Positions 44,205-53,165 of a DNA stretch of 64,000 nt are shown here, piece by piece. Both the position numbers and the translations under genes were made by a program. The stretch comes from Candidatus Izemoplasmatales bacterium (lineage in GTDB: Bacteria > Bacillota_I > Bacilli_A > Izemoplasmatales > Hujiaoplasmataceae), in contig JBAZNL010000008.1 in NCBI GenBank assembly GCA_041649275.1, positions 4,421 to 68,420 of the forward strand. Direction: 5' to 3'. A model generated the notes under the pieces. It saw only the letters and a list, made by a program, of their open reading frames with translations. It was not told the origin of the DNA and did no database searches. Position 1 is the stretch's first letter; each line of letters begins with the position of its first letter.

Positions 44205-46614
44205 CCTCTTCATGGTCGTCGACGCGACCGCCAAGGGCAGTTTCGCCCAGCTCACGCGCCACCGCATGCCGGGGGCGCTTCCGTTCGGAGCGAAATACCG
44301 CCTCGTCGACTTCACCCTCTCCAACTGCAAGAACTCCGGGATCAAGAACGTCGCCATCTTCCCCTACGGCAACTACCGTTCGCTCGCCGACCACATCGGT
44401 TCCGGCGAACGCTGGGACCTGTCACGCCGCAAGGACGGCATCTTCATCCTCCAGCCGAAGAACATGAACCTCACCTACGAGGACGCGATCAGCTTCCAGA
44501 GGATGTACGAGCACCAGGAGTACTTCCTCCGGAGCACCCAGGAGTACGTCGTCGTCACCTCGGCCAACATCGTCTGGAACATCGACCTGAACGTCGTCCT
44601 CCACGACCATCTGATGAAGCACGCGGACGTCACCGAGGTCCGCGACCAGGACGGCAAGCGCCTGAACACCTTCATCATCGCCCGCAAGACGCTCCTGTCC
44701 TACGTCCTCGACTACGACGGGATCAACTTCCGCAACATGAACGAGGTCTTCGACTACGCCCCCGAGCTGGTCCGCAACACCTACGTGTTCGAATCCGCCT
44801 GCTTCCTGATCGAGAGCCCGAAGGACCTCTACCGCGCCGACATGGCGCTCCTCGAACTCGACGTCAAGAGCCAGCTCTTCAACCCGAACCGCCCCGTCTA
44901 CTCGAAGGAGACGATGTCCTCCCCCTCACGCTACGGCGAGCACGCCGACATCAAGGGGGCGATCGTCGCCTCCGGCGCCGTGATCGACGGCACCGTCATC
45001 AATTCGCTCATCGGCCGCAAGGCCGTGGTCCGCAGGGGCGCCGTCGTCGTCGATTCGGTCGTGATGAACCAGTGCGACATCGGCGAGGACGCCGTCGTCA
45101 AGGGCGCGATCCTCGACAAGGAGACCGTGGTCCTCGCCGGTGCCGTGATCGAGGGCACCGCCGACGACCTCTTCCTCACCGAGAAGAAGCAGGTCGTCGC
45201 GAGGGACGTCGACCTCACCGTCCTGCAGGTCGCCGCCGAATGCGTTCCGTACGTCAAGACGGGCGGCCTTGCCGACGTCGTCGGCGCGCTCGCCGTGCGC
45301 TATCCCGCGCTCGGCGTGCGCTCGTCCGTGATGATGCCGCTGTATCCGAGGATCAAGGAGAAGTACCACCTCTTCCTCGAGAACGTCTGCGACCAGATCG
45401 TCGAGTACGGCGGGACGCGGTACAAGACCTCGCTCTTCCGCGTGACCGACAACGGCGCCGTCTTCCTCTTCGTCGAGTCCTACGACTTCTTCGACCGGCC
45501 GGCGCTCTACGGCTACGAGGACGACGGCGACCGCTTCGCCTTCTTCGCGAAGGCGGCCGTCGGCTACCTCTCGGCGCTCGACGAACAGCCCGACGTCGTG
45601 CACGTGCACGACTGGCATCCGGGTCTTGTGCCGCTTTTGCTCAAGCGCGACCCGCGCTATCGCGACCTGAAGACGGTCCTCACCGTCCACAACGTCGAAT
45701 ACCAGGGGGTCTCGCCGTCGTCGGTGATCACGAAACTCGGCATCCCCGACTACCAGATCACCTCGGCCTACGTCAACTTCCTCGAGTCGGCGCTCTACAA
45801 CGCCGGCCGGATCACGACGGTCTCGCCGACGTACCGCGACGAGCTCCATTACGAATACTACGCGAAGAACCTGATCGAGGCCTTCCTCCGCCGCGACCGC
45901 GACTTCTACGGGATCCTGAACGGCCTCGACCCCGACGTCGGACCCGAAAACGACCTCACGATCCGGAAACGCTACGACGCCTCCACGGCATCCGCGGGGA
46001 AACGCGCCTGCAAGGAACACCTGCAGAAGGCGATGGGACTCCTCGAGGGCGAAGACCGCTTCGTCGCGGCGATGGTCACCCGCATCGCCGAACAGAAGGG
46101 TTTCGACATCCTGATCGCGGCGTTGCCCGAGATGATGGCCGACCCGGCCGTCGAGTTCGTCCTGCTCGGCACCGGCGAAGACCGCTACGTCGACGCCCTG
46201 AAGGCGATCGCGGAGCGCTACCCCGGACGGATCCGCCTCAACATCGGCTACGATTCCGCCAATCCGAACGCGATCTACGCCGGCGCGGACGCGTTCCTGA
46301 TGCCCTCGCGCTTCGAGCCGTGCGGCACCGGCCAGATGATCGCGCTTCGCTACGGCACCGTGCCGATCGTCCGCCAGACCGGCGGACTCAACGACACGGT
46401 CGAGACCTTCGACGCCGTCGCCCGGCGCGGGAACGGCTTCAAGTTCTACAACTACGACGCCCGCGACCTCGTCTACCAGTTCCAGAACGCCTTCCACCTG
46501 TTCCGCGACCGGCGCGAGGACTGGGACCGCCTCGTCCAGAACGCGATGGCCTCGCGGTTCCCGCTCGAGGCGTCCGCGAAGGCGTACGTCGAGCTGTACA
46601 AGACGATGCTGTAA
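44197..46614 (+). CDS. Fusion of GlgD (ADP-glucose pyrophosphorylase regulatory subunit) and GlgA (glycogen synthase)
   Basis: One 805-codon frame holds two normally separate proteins. Residues 1 to about 335 form a GlgD-type nucleotidyltransferase with 'FGAKYRLVDFTLSN' and a C-terminal hexapeptide beta-helix ('ASGAVIDGTVINSLIG'). The GGxGxRL loop is lost, and the catalytic Asp of GlgC is replaced (A123 in 'VTSANIVWNIDL'), as expected for a regulatory subunit. From about residue 337 a GT5 glycogen synthase begins: 'VLQVAAECVPYVKTGGLADVVGAL' has the ADP-glucose-binding Lys354, followed by 'HVHDWHPGLVPLLLK', 'TVHNVEYQG' and C-terminal 'PSRFEPCGTGQMIALRYG' and 'RQTGGLNDTV'. The GlgA part (about 468 residues) is complete. 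There is no stop, start or ribosome binding site at the junction. The product could physically link ADP-glucose formation, through GlgC binding, to its use. It ends the long secA operon. Confidence 0.9.
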
Positions 46615-46655
46615 CCGATTACCTGAGATTCTTCTCGCGTTGCGTGCGCGTGCGA

Positions 46656-46664
46656 TGGTATAAT
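46656..46664 (+). promoter_or_regulatory. Extended -10 promoter of glgP
   Basis: TGgTATAAT lies 22 nt upstream of ATG 46687. No -35 at a normal distance; a TTGCGT lies 13 nt upstream. Confidence 0.7.
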
Positions 46665-46686
46665 GCTCCGTAGTGAGGTGTCAACC

Positions 46687-49101
46687 ATGAAACAACCCCA
46701 TTTCCAATCTCCCGCCGTCTTCGCGGCGACGTTCGTCGAACGGCTCCGCGCGACCTATCTGACCGACGTCGCTTCTTCGAGCGTGCGCCAGCGCTTCAAC
46801 ATCCTCGGGACCCTCGTCCGCGAAGCGATCGCCGACGACTGGATCGCCACGTCCCGCCGCCTCGAGGAGCGCGGCGCCAAGGAAGTCTACTATTTCTCGA
46901 TGGAGTTCCTGATGGGCCGCCTGATCACCAACAACCTGATCAACATGGGCGTCCGCGACGTCGCCGAACAGGCCTTCGATGGCCTCGGCCTCGACCTGAA
47001 CGAACTCGAGGAGTTCGAATCCGACCCCGGTCTCGGAAACGGCGGTCTCGGCCGCCTCGCGGCCTGCTACCTCGATTCGATGGCCTCGCTCGGGATCCCC
47101 GGCTTCGGCCACTGCATCCGCTACCGCTACGGTCTCTTCCGCCAGGCGATCAAGAACGGATACCAGGAGGAGCGTCCCGACAACTGGCTCTCCGACGGGT
47201 ACGTCTGGGAGGTCCGCAAGGAGGAGGAGTCCGAGGACGTCGCCTTCGGCGGCAACGTCGAATGGGTCGACGGGAAGTTCGTCTACCGGCCCGGGATGTA
47301 CGTGCGCGCCGTGCCCTACGACGTCCCGATCGTCGGCGCCGACAACGGCGTCGTCAACCACCTGCGGCTCTGGAACGCCGAGGCGTCGCGCAAATATCCG
47401 AAGGGGCGTTCGGCGTTCGAGTACGAGTTCGAACTCCAGAAGCTCTCCGGCTTCCTCTATCCCGACGACACCACCGAGGACGGCAAGCGGCTCCGGCTGA
47501 TGCAGCAGTACTTCTTCACCTCGGCCGGCGTGAAGGGCGTCGTGCGCCGCCACAAGGCGCGCTTCGGCACCGTCCGCAACCTCGCCGAGAAGGCCGTCTT
47601 CCACATCAACGACACGCACCCGACGCTGATCATCCCGGAACTGATGCGCATCCTCGTCGACGAGGAGGGCATGGAGTGGGAAGACGCCTGGCGGATCGTG
47701 ACCGCATCGACCGCCTATACGAACCACACGATCATGTCCGAGGCGCTCGAGAAATGGCCGACCTATCTCCTCCAGCCGGTCCTGCCCAGAATCTTCCAGC
47801 TGATCGAGGAGATCAACCGCCGCTTCACCAACGATCTCCTCGAACGCTACACCTACGACCAGATCGAGAAGGTCAACCGGATGGCGATCATCGCCGGCGG
47901 CCAGGTCCGGATGGCGAACCTCTGCCTCGTCGCCTGCCGTTCGGTGAACGGCGTCGCGAAGCTCCACACCGACATCCTGAAGAACATCGAGATGAACGAC
48001 TTCTACCGGCTCATGCCGGAGAAGTTCAAGAACGTGACCAACGGCATCACCCACCGCCGCTGGCTGATCCACTCCAACCCGGAACTGACCGCAATCCTCG
48101 ACGGCGCGATCGGCGTCGGCTGGCGGAAGGATCCCGCGAAGCTTTCCGACTTCGAACGCTTCGCCGACGACGGCGCGGTCCAGGCCTCGATCGCGGAGAT
48201 GAAGCGCGCCAAGAAGGCCGCCCTCGCCGCCCGGATCCGTTCCGAGCACGGCGTCGAGGTCGATCCCGACTCGCTCTTCGACATTCAGGTGAAGCGCCTC
48301 CACGAGTACAAGCGCCAGCTGCTGAACGCGCTTCACATCATGGCGGTCTACGAGAAGCTCAAGACCGATCCCGCCTTCAAGGCCGGATACGTGCCGCATA
48401 CCTTCGTCTTCGGCGCGAAGGCCGCCGGCGCCTACTTCTTTGCCAAGAAGGTCATCAAGCTGATCAACACGATCGGCGACAAGGTGAACGCCGATCCCGA
48501 CACGAACGCGCTCCTCAAGGTCGTCTTCGTGGAAAACTACAACGTCAGCTACGCCGAGAAGATCATGCCGGCGGCGGACCTCTCCGAGCAGATCTCGACC
48601 GCCTCGAAGGAGGCCTCCGGCACCGGGAACATGAAGTTCATGATGAACGGCGCCCTCACCATCGGCACCGAGGACGGGGCCAACGTCGAGATCCACGAAC
48701 TGGTCGGCGACGACCACATCTTCGTCTTCGGCCTCCGATCCGAGGACGTGACGCGGATCGCGCGCGAGCGCAACTACCGCCCGATGGACCATTACGAATC
48801 CGACCCCGAGCTCCGGCTGACCCTCGACCGGCTCGTGAACGGCTTCTTCCAAAACGTCGCCCCCGACGAGTTCCGCGAGATCCGCGACCGGCTCCTCTAC
48901 GACGACACGTATCTGATCCTGAAGGATTTCCGGGCCTACTGCGACGCCCACGAACGGGCGAACGAGGCCTACAAGGACCCGCGGCGGTGGTTCCGGTCGG
49001 CGATCGTCAACATCGCCCGGAGCGGCGTGTTCAGCTCCGATCGTTCCATCCGCGAATACGCGGAGGGCATCTGGCACGTCGAACCGTCCTGCCTGCCGTG
49101 A
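46687..49101 (+). CDS. glgP: Glycogen phosphorylase
   Basis: The 804-residue GT35 enzyme releases glucose-1-P from glycogen using phosphate. The N-terminal part has 'VYYFSMEFLMGRLITNNL' and 'GLGNGGLGRLAACYLDSMA'. The pyridoxal-phosphate site is 'EASGTGNMKFMMNGALTIGT', with the Lys in GNMK, followed by 'DGANVEI'. The length is typical. ATG 46687 (GAGGTG upstream) is preferred over an in-frame codon at 46663. It has its own promoter and terminator, so breakdown can be set apart from synthesis even though the genes are adjacent. Confidence 0.97.
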   Translation: MKQPHFQSPAVFAATFVERLRATYLTDVASSSVRQRFNILGTLVREAIADDWIATSRRLEERGAKEVYYFSMEFLMGRLITNNLINMGVRDVAEQAFDGLGLDLNELEEFESDPGLGNGGLGRLAACYLDSMASLGIPGFGHCIRYRYGLFRQAIKNGYQEERPDNWLSDGYVWEVRKEEESEDVAFGGNVEWVDGKFVYRPGMYVRAVPYDVPIVGADNGVVNHLRLWNAEASRKYPKGRSAFEYEFELQKLSGFLYPDDTTEDGKRLRLMQQYFFTSAGVKGVVRRHKARFGTVRNLAEKAVFHINDTHPTLIIPELMRILVDEEGMEWEDAWRIVTASTAYTNHTIMSEALEKWPTYLLQPVLPRIFQLIEEINRRFTNDLLERYTYDQIEKVNRMAIIAGGQVRMANLCLVACRSVNGVAKLHTDILKNIEMNDFYRLMPEKFKNVTNGITHRRWLIHSNPELTAILDGAIGVGWRKDPAKLSDFERFADDGAVQASIAEMKRAKKAALAARIRSEHGVEVDPDSLFDIQVKRLHEYKRQLLNALHIMAVYEKLKTDPAFKAGYVPHTFVFGAKAAGAYFFAKKVIKLINTIGDKVNADPDTNALLKVVFVENYNVSYAEKIMPAADLSEQISTASKEASGTGNMKFMMNGALTIGTEDGANVEIHELVGDDHIFVFGLRSEDVTRIARERNYRPMDHYESDPELRLTLDRLVNGFFQNVAPDEFREIRDRLLYDDTYLILKDFRAYCDAHERANEAYKDPRRWFRSAIVNIARSGVFSSDRSIREYAEGIWHVEPSCLP

Positions 49102-49104
49102 ACC

Positions 49105-49138
49105 GGCGGATCCCGCTTTCGACGGGATCCGCCTTTTT
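49105..49138 (+). terminator. Rho-independent terminator of glgP
   Basis: GGCGGATCCCG / CGGGATCCGCC, an 11-bp perfect stem with a 7-nt loop, followed by TTTTT. Confidence 0.93.
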
Positions 49139-49169
49139 CATCGTTTTCGGATACGGGCGGACGGTTCTT

Positions 49170-49178
49170 TGATATAAT
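49170..49178 (+). promoter_or_regulatory. Extended -10 promoter of the lipoprotein/cyclase pair
   Basis: TGaTATAAT, 21 nt upstream of ATG 49200. Confidence 0.7.
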
Positions 49179-49199
49179 CTTCATCGAGGTGACTGACCC

Positions 49200-49946
49200 A
49201 TGAAAAAAACGCTCCTGCTCCTCCTTGCCTTCCTCTTCGCCGGCAGCCTGACGGCCTGCGAACGGACGCTTCCAGACTATACCGCCGACGAGGCCTTCGA
49301 CCTCATGAACGAGGCGATCTCCCGCTGGCTTTCGGCCGAATCCTTCACGCTCGACTATGCGTCGACCTACGTCGCCGGGTCCGTCGAGACGACGGAGTCG
49401 ATGACGGTCCGGCTGAAGCACGGCGGCGCCGACGATCTGATCGCCTACGTCGCCACGACGATCGAGGAGCCCGACCGCTGGCAGAATTCCGAGACCCAGT
49501 ACGAAGACGGACGCGTCTACGTCGCCCGCAACGAGAACGGAACCGTCACGCGCACGTGGTCGACGACCCCGCGCGCCGAGTTCGAGTCTCTCTACCGCTC
49601 GTTCCTCAAGGACGAGATCAACGAGGCCGACACGCGCGCCGATTCGTTCGTCGTCGACGCCGACCAGTGTACGGTGCAGTTCGAGTTCGACGCCACCATG
49701 ATCGAATCGACCTTCCACGTCCCCGCCGACATCGATTCGGTCCGTTTCGCGACCGTCGCCGTGACCTTCACGCACGACGCCGACCTGCTTGCGCTCGAGG
49801 TTTCTTACGGGACGACGGCGGACGACGTCGACGGCACCGTGAGCTATACCGTCGCCTTCGACAAGATCGACCGCTACCTCGTCATCGCCCGCCTCTCCGC
49901 TTCCGAGAAGGCCGCCTACACGGAGTCCGCCGATGCGGCAGAATGA
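49200..49946 (+). CDS. Putative lipoprotein of unknown function
   Basis: The 248-residue protein has a clear lipoprotein signal (MKKTLLLLLAFLFAG, lipobox LTAC, Cys at residue 20). The mature part is acidic, with beta-strand-like alternation ('FTLDYASTYVAGSVETTESMT', 'DGRVYVARNENGTVTRTW') and no motif I recognise. The layout, a helix 'EAFDLMNEAISRWLS' followed by long beta strands, is reminiscent of LolA/LppX-like half-barrel lipoproteins, but that is only a guess. GAGGTGA lies upstream. The next gene overlaps its end by 14 nt. Confidence 0.7.
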   Translation: MKKTLLLLLAFLFAGSLTACERTLPDYTADEAFDLMNEAISRWLSAESFTLDYASTYVAGSVETTESMTVRLKHGGADDLIAYVATTIEEPDRWQNSETQYEDGRVYVARNENGTVTRTWSTTPRAEFESLYRSFLKDEINEADTRADSFVVDADQCTVQFEFDATMIESTFHVPADIDSVRFATVAVTFTHDADLLALEVSYGTTADDVDGTVSYTVAFDKIDRYLVIARLSASEKAAYTESADAAE

Positions 49947-50580
49947 GCAACTCGTCGATCTGACCCGGCCGCTCTCCGAGCAAACTCCCGTCTATCCGGG
50001 CGACCCGTCCTTCCGGGTCGCCGTCGCCCACGAGGCGGGGGACGTCGGCTTCCGGCTCGCGCAGGTGACGACCGGACTCCACGTGGGAACCCACCTGGAT
50101 GCGCCGCGGCACTTTTTCGCCGCGGGGTCGGGCGTCGACGGAATCGCCATCGCGAAGACCGTCGGCCGCGCGAATCTGATCCGCGTGACCCCGCACGACG
50201 GGATCGTCCGGACCGCGGACCTCGCCGCGGCCTGGGAACGGCTGTGCGAACGGACGCCGCGCCTGCTGGTCTCGACCGGCTGGGAACGCCGGTTCGGCGA
50301 AACCGACTTCTTCACCGGACACCCCGGCTTCGAACCGTCGCTCTTCGCGTTTCTGAAGGAGCGGGACATCGTCCTCCTCGGCGTCGACATGCCTTCCGTC
50401 AAATATGGGAAAAGCGACAACGCCGCCTGTCATTCTGACCTGCTCGGCGCCGGCATCGTCGTCGTCGAGACCCTTTGCGCCCTCGAAGGACTGCCGCCGG
50501 CGTTCTTCCTCTCGTGCGCACCGCTGCCGCTCGTCGGCCTCGACGGGTCGCCCGTGCGCGCCTACGCGATCGTCGCCTGA
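49933..50580 (+). CDS. Cyclase/kynurenine formamidase-family metal hydrolase
   Basis: The 215-residue protein shows 'LVDLTRPLSEQTPVYPGDP' at the N-terminus and the metal-binding signature 'GLHVGTHLDAPRHF' (HxGTHxDxPxH) of the cyclase family (Pfam Cyclase), which includes kynurenine formamidases. Later 'LLGVDMPSVKY' and a C-terminal 'SCAPLPLVGLDGSPVRAYAIV' also fit. Substrates vary widely within the family, so no specific reaction is assigned. It starts inside the preceding lipoprotein gene, so the two are probably translated together; a functional link is not evident. Confidence 0.88.
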   Translation: MRQNEQLVDLTRPLSEQTPVYPGDPSFRVAVAHEAGDVGFRLAQVTTGLHVGTHLDAPRHFFAAGSGVDGIAIAKTVGRANLIRVTPHDGIVRTADLAAAWERLCERTPRLLVSTGWERRFGETDFFTGHPGFEPSLFAFLKERDIVLLGVDMPSVKYGKSDNAACHSDLLGAGIVVVETLCALEGLPPAFFLSCAPLPLVGLDGSPVRAYAIVA

Positions 50581-50583
50581 GGC

Positions 50584-50612
50584 TTGCATCCATCTCCGTT
50601 CTGCGGTATAAT
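50584..50612 (+). promoter_or_regulatory. Promoter of the FMN-riboswitch/ribU transcript
   Basis: -35 TTGCAT (50584-50589), 17-nt spacer, -10 TATAAT (50607-50612). It overlaps and follows the preceding stop codon. Confidence 0.88.
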
Positions 50613-50632
50613 GGAAATACAATCGAACATAC

Positions 50633-50793
50633 GACTTCGGGGCGGGGTGCGATTCCCCACCGGCGGTAGAGTCCGCAAGCGCAAGCACGATCGGGTGGAA
50701 TTCCCGAACCGACAGTACAGTCTGGATGGAAGAAGTCGGCGCAACGCTTCCTTTGCGCACGAAATCGCCCCCTTGCACGGGGCGATTTTCTTT
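50633..50793 (+). promoter_or_regulatory. FMN riboswitch (RFN element) with terminator, upstream of ribU
   Basis: The RFN core is plain to read: GACTTC (50633-50638) closes P1 with GAAGTC (50732-50737), and between them lie 'GGGGCGGGGTGCGATTCCCC', 'ACCGGCGGTAGAGTCCGC', 'GGTGGAATTCCCGAACCGACAGT' split over its helices, and 'AGTCTGGATGGAAGA'. Downstream is a terminator AAATCGCCCC / GGGGCGATTT (50762-50788) with a T-rich tail, ending before GGGAGGA and ATG 50806. By the established mechanism FMN binding favours termination, lowering riboflavin uptake when FMN is plentiful. Confidence 0.95.
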
Positions 50794-50805
50794 GGGAGGA
50801 TTCCG

Positions 50806-51453
50806 ATGGAAAACAATCAAGTCAACTGCGTCAAGAGACGGACGACGCCGGTCCGCTGGCTCGCGCTCGTCGCGATCCTCGGCACGATGTCCGCGGTGAT
50901 CATGCTCGCTGAATTCGCGATCCCGTTCCTCGGGCCGTCGTTCCTCAAGCTCGACCTGTCGGAGGTGCCGGTGATGATCGGCGCGTTCGCACTCGGTCCG
51001 ATCGCCGGGATCGCGATCGAAGGGATCAAGATCACCGTCAACCTGCTCATCGAGGGAACCCTGACCTGGGGAATCGGCGAACTCGCCAACTTCCTGATCG
51101 GGATCGCGTTCGTGCTGCCCGCTTCGCTCGTCTACCGGTTCCACCGGACCCGCGGCGCGGCCCTGATCGGGCTTGCGGCGGGGACCTTCGTGATGACCGC
51201 CGCCGGCGCCCTGCTCAACTGGTACGTGCTGCTTCCGTGGTACGCCGGACTGATGGGCCTCTCGCTCGATGACCTGATCCTGCAGTTCTCGATCGCGATC
51301 CCCTACATCACCGACGTCCGCACCGGCATCCTCTTCGGAATCGTCCCCTTCAACGTCTTCAAGGGGCTCGTGATCTCGGCGATCGTCATCGTCATCTACA
51401 AGCGCGTCTCGCCGCTGATCAAGGGCAGAGACGTGTGCGAAGATTCCGACTGA
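50806..51453 (+). CDS. ribU: Riboflavin transporter, ECF S-component RibU
   Basis: The 215-residue integral membrane protein has about six spans. It carries the RibU features 'ALVAILGTMSAVIMLAEFAIPFL', 'LKLDLSEVPVMIGAFALGPIAGI', a 'GELANFLIG' segment and a C-terminal 'IVPFNVFKGLVISAIVIVIY'. As an ECF S-component it binds riboflavin and needs the shared EcfA/A'/T module, which is not in this window. The FMN riboswitch directly upstream supports the substrate assignment. No riboflavin synthesis genes are present nearby. Confidence 0.95.
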   Translation: MENNQVNCVKRRTTPVRWLALVAILGTMSAVIMLAEFAIPFLGPSFLKLDLSEVPVMIGAFALGPIAGIAIEGIKITVNLLIEGTLTWGIGELANFLIGIAFVLPASLVYRFHRTRGAALIGLAAGTFVMTAAGALLNWYVLLPWYAGLMGLSLDDLILQFSIAIPYITDVRTGILFGIVPFNVFKGLVISAIVIVIYKRVSPLIKGRDVCEDSD

Positions 51454-51463
51454 ATCCATCTTG

Positions 51464-51503
51464 AAAAACGAGGTTTCCCATGCAGGGAAACCTCGTTTCT
51501 TTC
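51464..51503. terminator. Bidirectional terminator between ribU (+) and unknown membrane gene (-)
   Basis: AAACGAGGTTTCCC / GGGAAACCTCGTTT, a 14-bp perfect stem with a 5-nt loop, an A-run to the left and a T-rich stretch to the right. Confidence 0.9.
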
Positions 51504-51511
51504 GTTTGGGA

Positions 51512-52297
51512 TCAGAGCATCGAGGCGATCGTCGGATCCTCGATCACGGCCCGCAGTTCGGGACGGATCGGCATCCGGAGGGAGGCGCCCACGTCCGCGT
51601 AGACGAAGCGCTTCAGGGATGTCATGCTGTAGCTCGAAGACGAACCCTGACCGACGGAATAGGTCGCGCGGAGCGGACGTCCGGATTCGTCGAGTCGGAT
51701 CGACCAGGTGAGGATCCGTCGCGACGCGAAGGAGACCCCCGTCGGTCCGACGGTCCGTTTCAGGATGATCCGACCGGGTTTCTCCCTGACCTTCCAGGTT
51801 TCGTCCTCCTGTTCCCGGAACGCCCAGAAGAAGACCGGATCGAACGGTGTCGGCGCGATCCTGCTTTGGGTCGTCGAAGCGACCCGACCGCTTCTCCGGT
51901 CGTACTCATGGGTCGATCCGGGGAGGGTGAGGATCTCCTTATGGCGTGTGACCACCAAGATCGCATATCGCCCGTCGGCGTCGATCGAGAGCCAGTGTCG
52001 GCGCTTTTCGCTCCGAACCAGAATGGCGATGCCGACCGTGAGGAAGATCGCGGAAAACAGGACGAAGAAGCGGATGAGAGACCAGAAGCCCGCTTCGTAG
52101 AGCGGATCTCCGGGGGTGCGGAGGACGCCGTTGAACTCGATCGGAGAACCGGACAGGTAGAGCGACATGAAGATGCCTGCGTTCAACAGGATGACGAAGA
52201 GCGGGATCGGGAGGAAGAACGCGGGGAGAAGCGACTTCTCGACCGCGCTGGCGGTCTTGTAGCGGGAAAAGCTCATCTGGAGCTGGCCGATGGTCAT
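51512..52297 (-). CDS. Membrane protein of unknown function
   Basis: The 261-residue product starts at ATG 52297, with AGAGGTGA 6 nt upstream; the open frame continues to 52480 but crosses the promoter. Two hydrophobic spans are seen (about residues 23-50, 'LLPAFFLPIPLFVILLNAG', and 75-97, 'LIRFFVLFSAIFLTVGIAIL'). A soluble beta-rich C-terminal domain of about 160 residues begins 'RHWLSIDADGRYAILV'. I recognise no family. It is a single gene with its own extended -10 promoter. Confidence 0.65.
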   Translation of the reverse strand: MTIGQLQMSFSRYKTASAVEKSLLPAFFLPIPLFVILLNAGIFMSLYLSGSPIEFNGVLRTPGDPLYEAGFWSLIRFFVLFSAIFLTVGIAILVRSEKRRHWLSIDADGRYAILVVTRHKEILTLPGSTHEYDRRSGRVASTTQSRIAPTPFDPVFFWAFREQEDETWKVREKPGRIILKRTVGPTGVSFASRRILTWSIRLDESGRPLRATYSVGQGSSSSYSMTSLKRFVYADVGASLRMPIRPELRAVIEDPTIASML

Positions 52298-52321
52298 GCG
52301 GATCACCTCTTGTCGAATCCC

Positions 52322-52330
52322 ATTATACCA
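52322..52330 (-). promoter_or_regulatory. Extended -10 promoter of the unknown minus-strand membrane gene
   Basis: On the minus strand TGgTATAAT lies 24 nt before ATG 52297. Confidence 0.7.
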
Positions 52331-52400
52331 TGGTCGGGGGCGCATGCGGACGCGCTCGCGAGAAATTCGCGTACTTGTTGTGTCAAAAGACGCCCGAAGT

Positions 52401-52409
52401 TGGTATAAT
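52401..52409 (+). promoter_or_regulatory. Extended -10 promoter of the gdpD operon
   Basis: TGgTATAAT, 33 nt upstream of ATG 52443; a TTGTGTCA-like stretch at 52378-52385 could be a weak -35. It drives three genes up to the terminator at 54621. Confidence 0.7.
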
Positions 52410-52442
52410 GATAGAGAAGGAACAAGAAGCGAGCGTGACAGC

Positions 52443-53162
52443 ATGAACACCGTGAAAATCGACAAGTACTTCAAGGGCATGGTCGCTCACCGCGGCCTTT
52501 CCGGGATCGAAACGGAAAACACCGTGAACGCCTTCATCGCCGCGGCGAACCGAAGCTATTTCGGCATCGAATGCGACGTCCATGCGACCCGCGACGGCAA
52601 GATCGTCGTGTCGCACGACGACACCCTCCTTCGCCTCGGTCTCCTGAACCTGTACATTCCCTCCTTCCGCTACGACGAACTCCGCAAGTTCGCGCTGATC
52701 GACCGCAAGACCGGCAACCTCTCCGAGAGCGTCACGATCCCGACGCTCGAGGAATACCTCGTCATCTGCAAGACCTACAAGAAGGCTTGCTTCATCGAAC
52801 TCAAGAGCGGCCTTTCGAATGAGAACGTCGACGTCGTGATCGGCGAGATCCGACGCCACAAGATGGAGGAGAAGACGACCATCATCTCCTTCGACGAGCG
52901 CTATCTCGCCTACGTCAAGAAGACCTACCCGGGATTCGAGATGATGTATCTGATGAGCGAAGTCACCGAAAAGGGCATCGATTTCTGCGAAAAGCACCAG
53001 ATCGGCATGGACGTCCATTGGGAGAAGGTTGGCGAAGACCTCCTCAAGCGGGCGCATCTGATCGGCCTCAAGGTCGCCGTCTGGACCGTCGACGACAAGG
53101 CCGCCGCCGAGCGTCTGATCAAGATGGGCGTCGATTACATCACGTCCAACATCCTGGAGTAG
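52443..53162 (+). CDS. Glycerophosphodiester phosphodiesterase
   Basis: The 239-residue cytosolic GDPD-family enzyme hydrolyses glycerophosphodiesters to sn-glycerol-3-phosphate and an alcohol. The signature starts 'GMVAHRGLSGIETENTVNAF' (catalytic His and Arg), with 'ECDVHATRDGKIVVSHDDTL' holding the metal-binding Glu and Asp and the second His. The C-terminal 'VAVWTVDDKAAAERLIKMGVDYI' is typical. No signal peptide is present. The ribosome binding site is weak (GAGCGTGA). The PfkB gene starts 3 nt after its stop. Confidence 0.93.
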   Translation: MNTVKIDKYFKGMVAHRGLSGIETENTVNAFIAAANRSYFGIECDVHATRDGKIVVSHDDTLLRLGLLNLYIPSFRYDELRKFALIDRKTGNLSESVTIPTLEEYLVICKTYKKACFIELKSGLSNENVDVVIGEIRRHKMEEKTTIISFDERYLAYVKKTYPGFEMMYLMSEVTEKGIDFCEKHQIGMDVHWEKVGEDLLKRAHLIGLKVAVWTVDDKAAAERLIKMGVDYITSNILE

Positions 53163-53165
53163 ACC

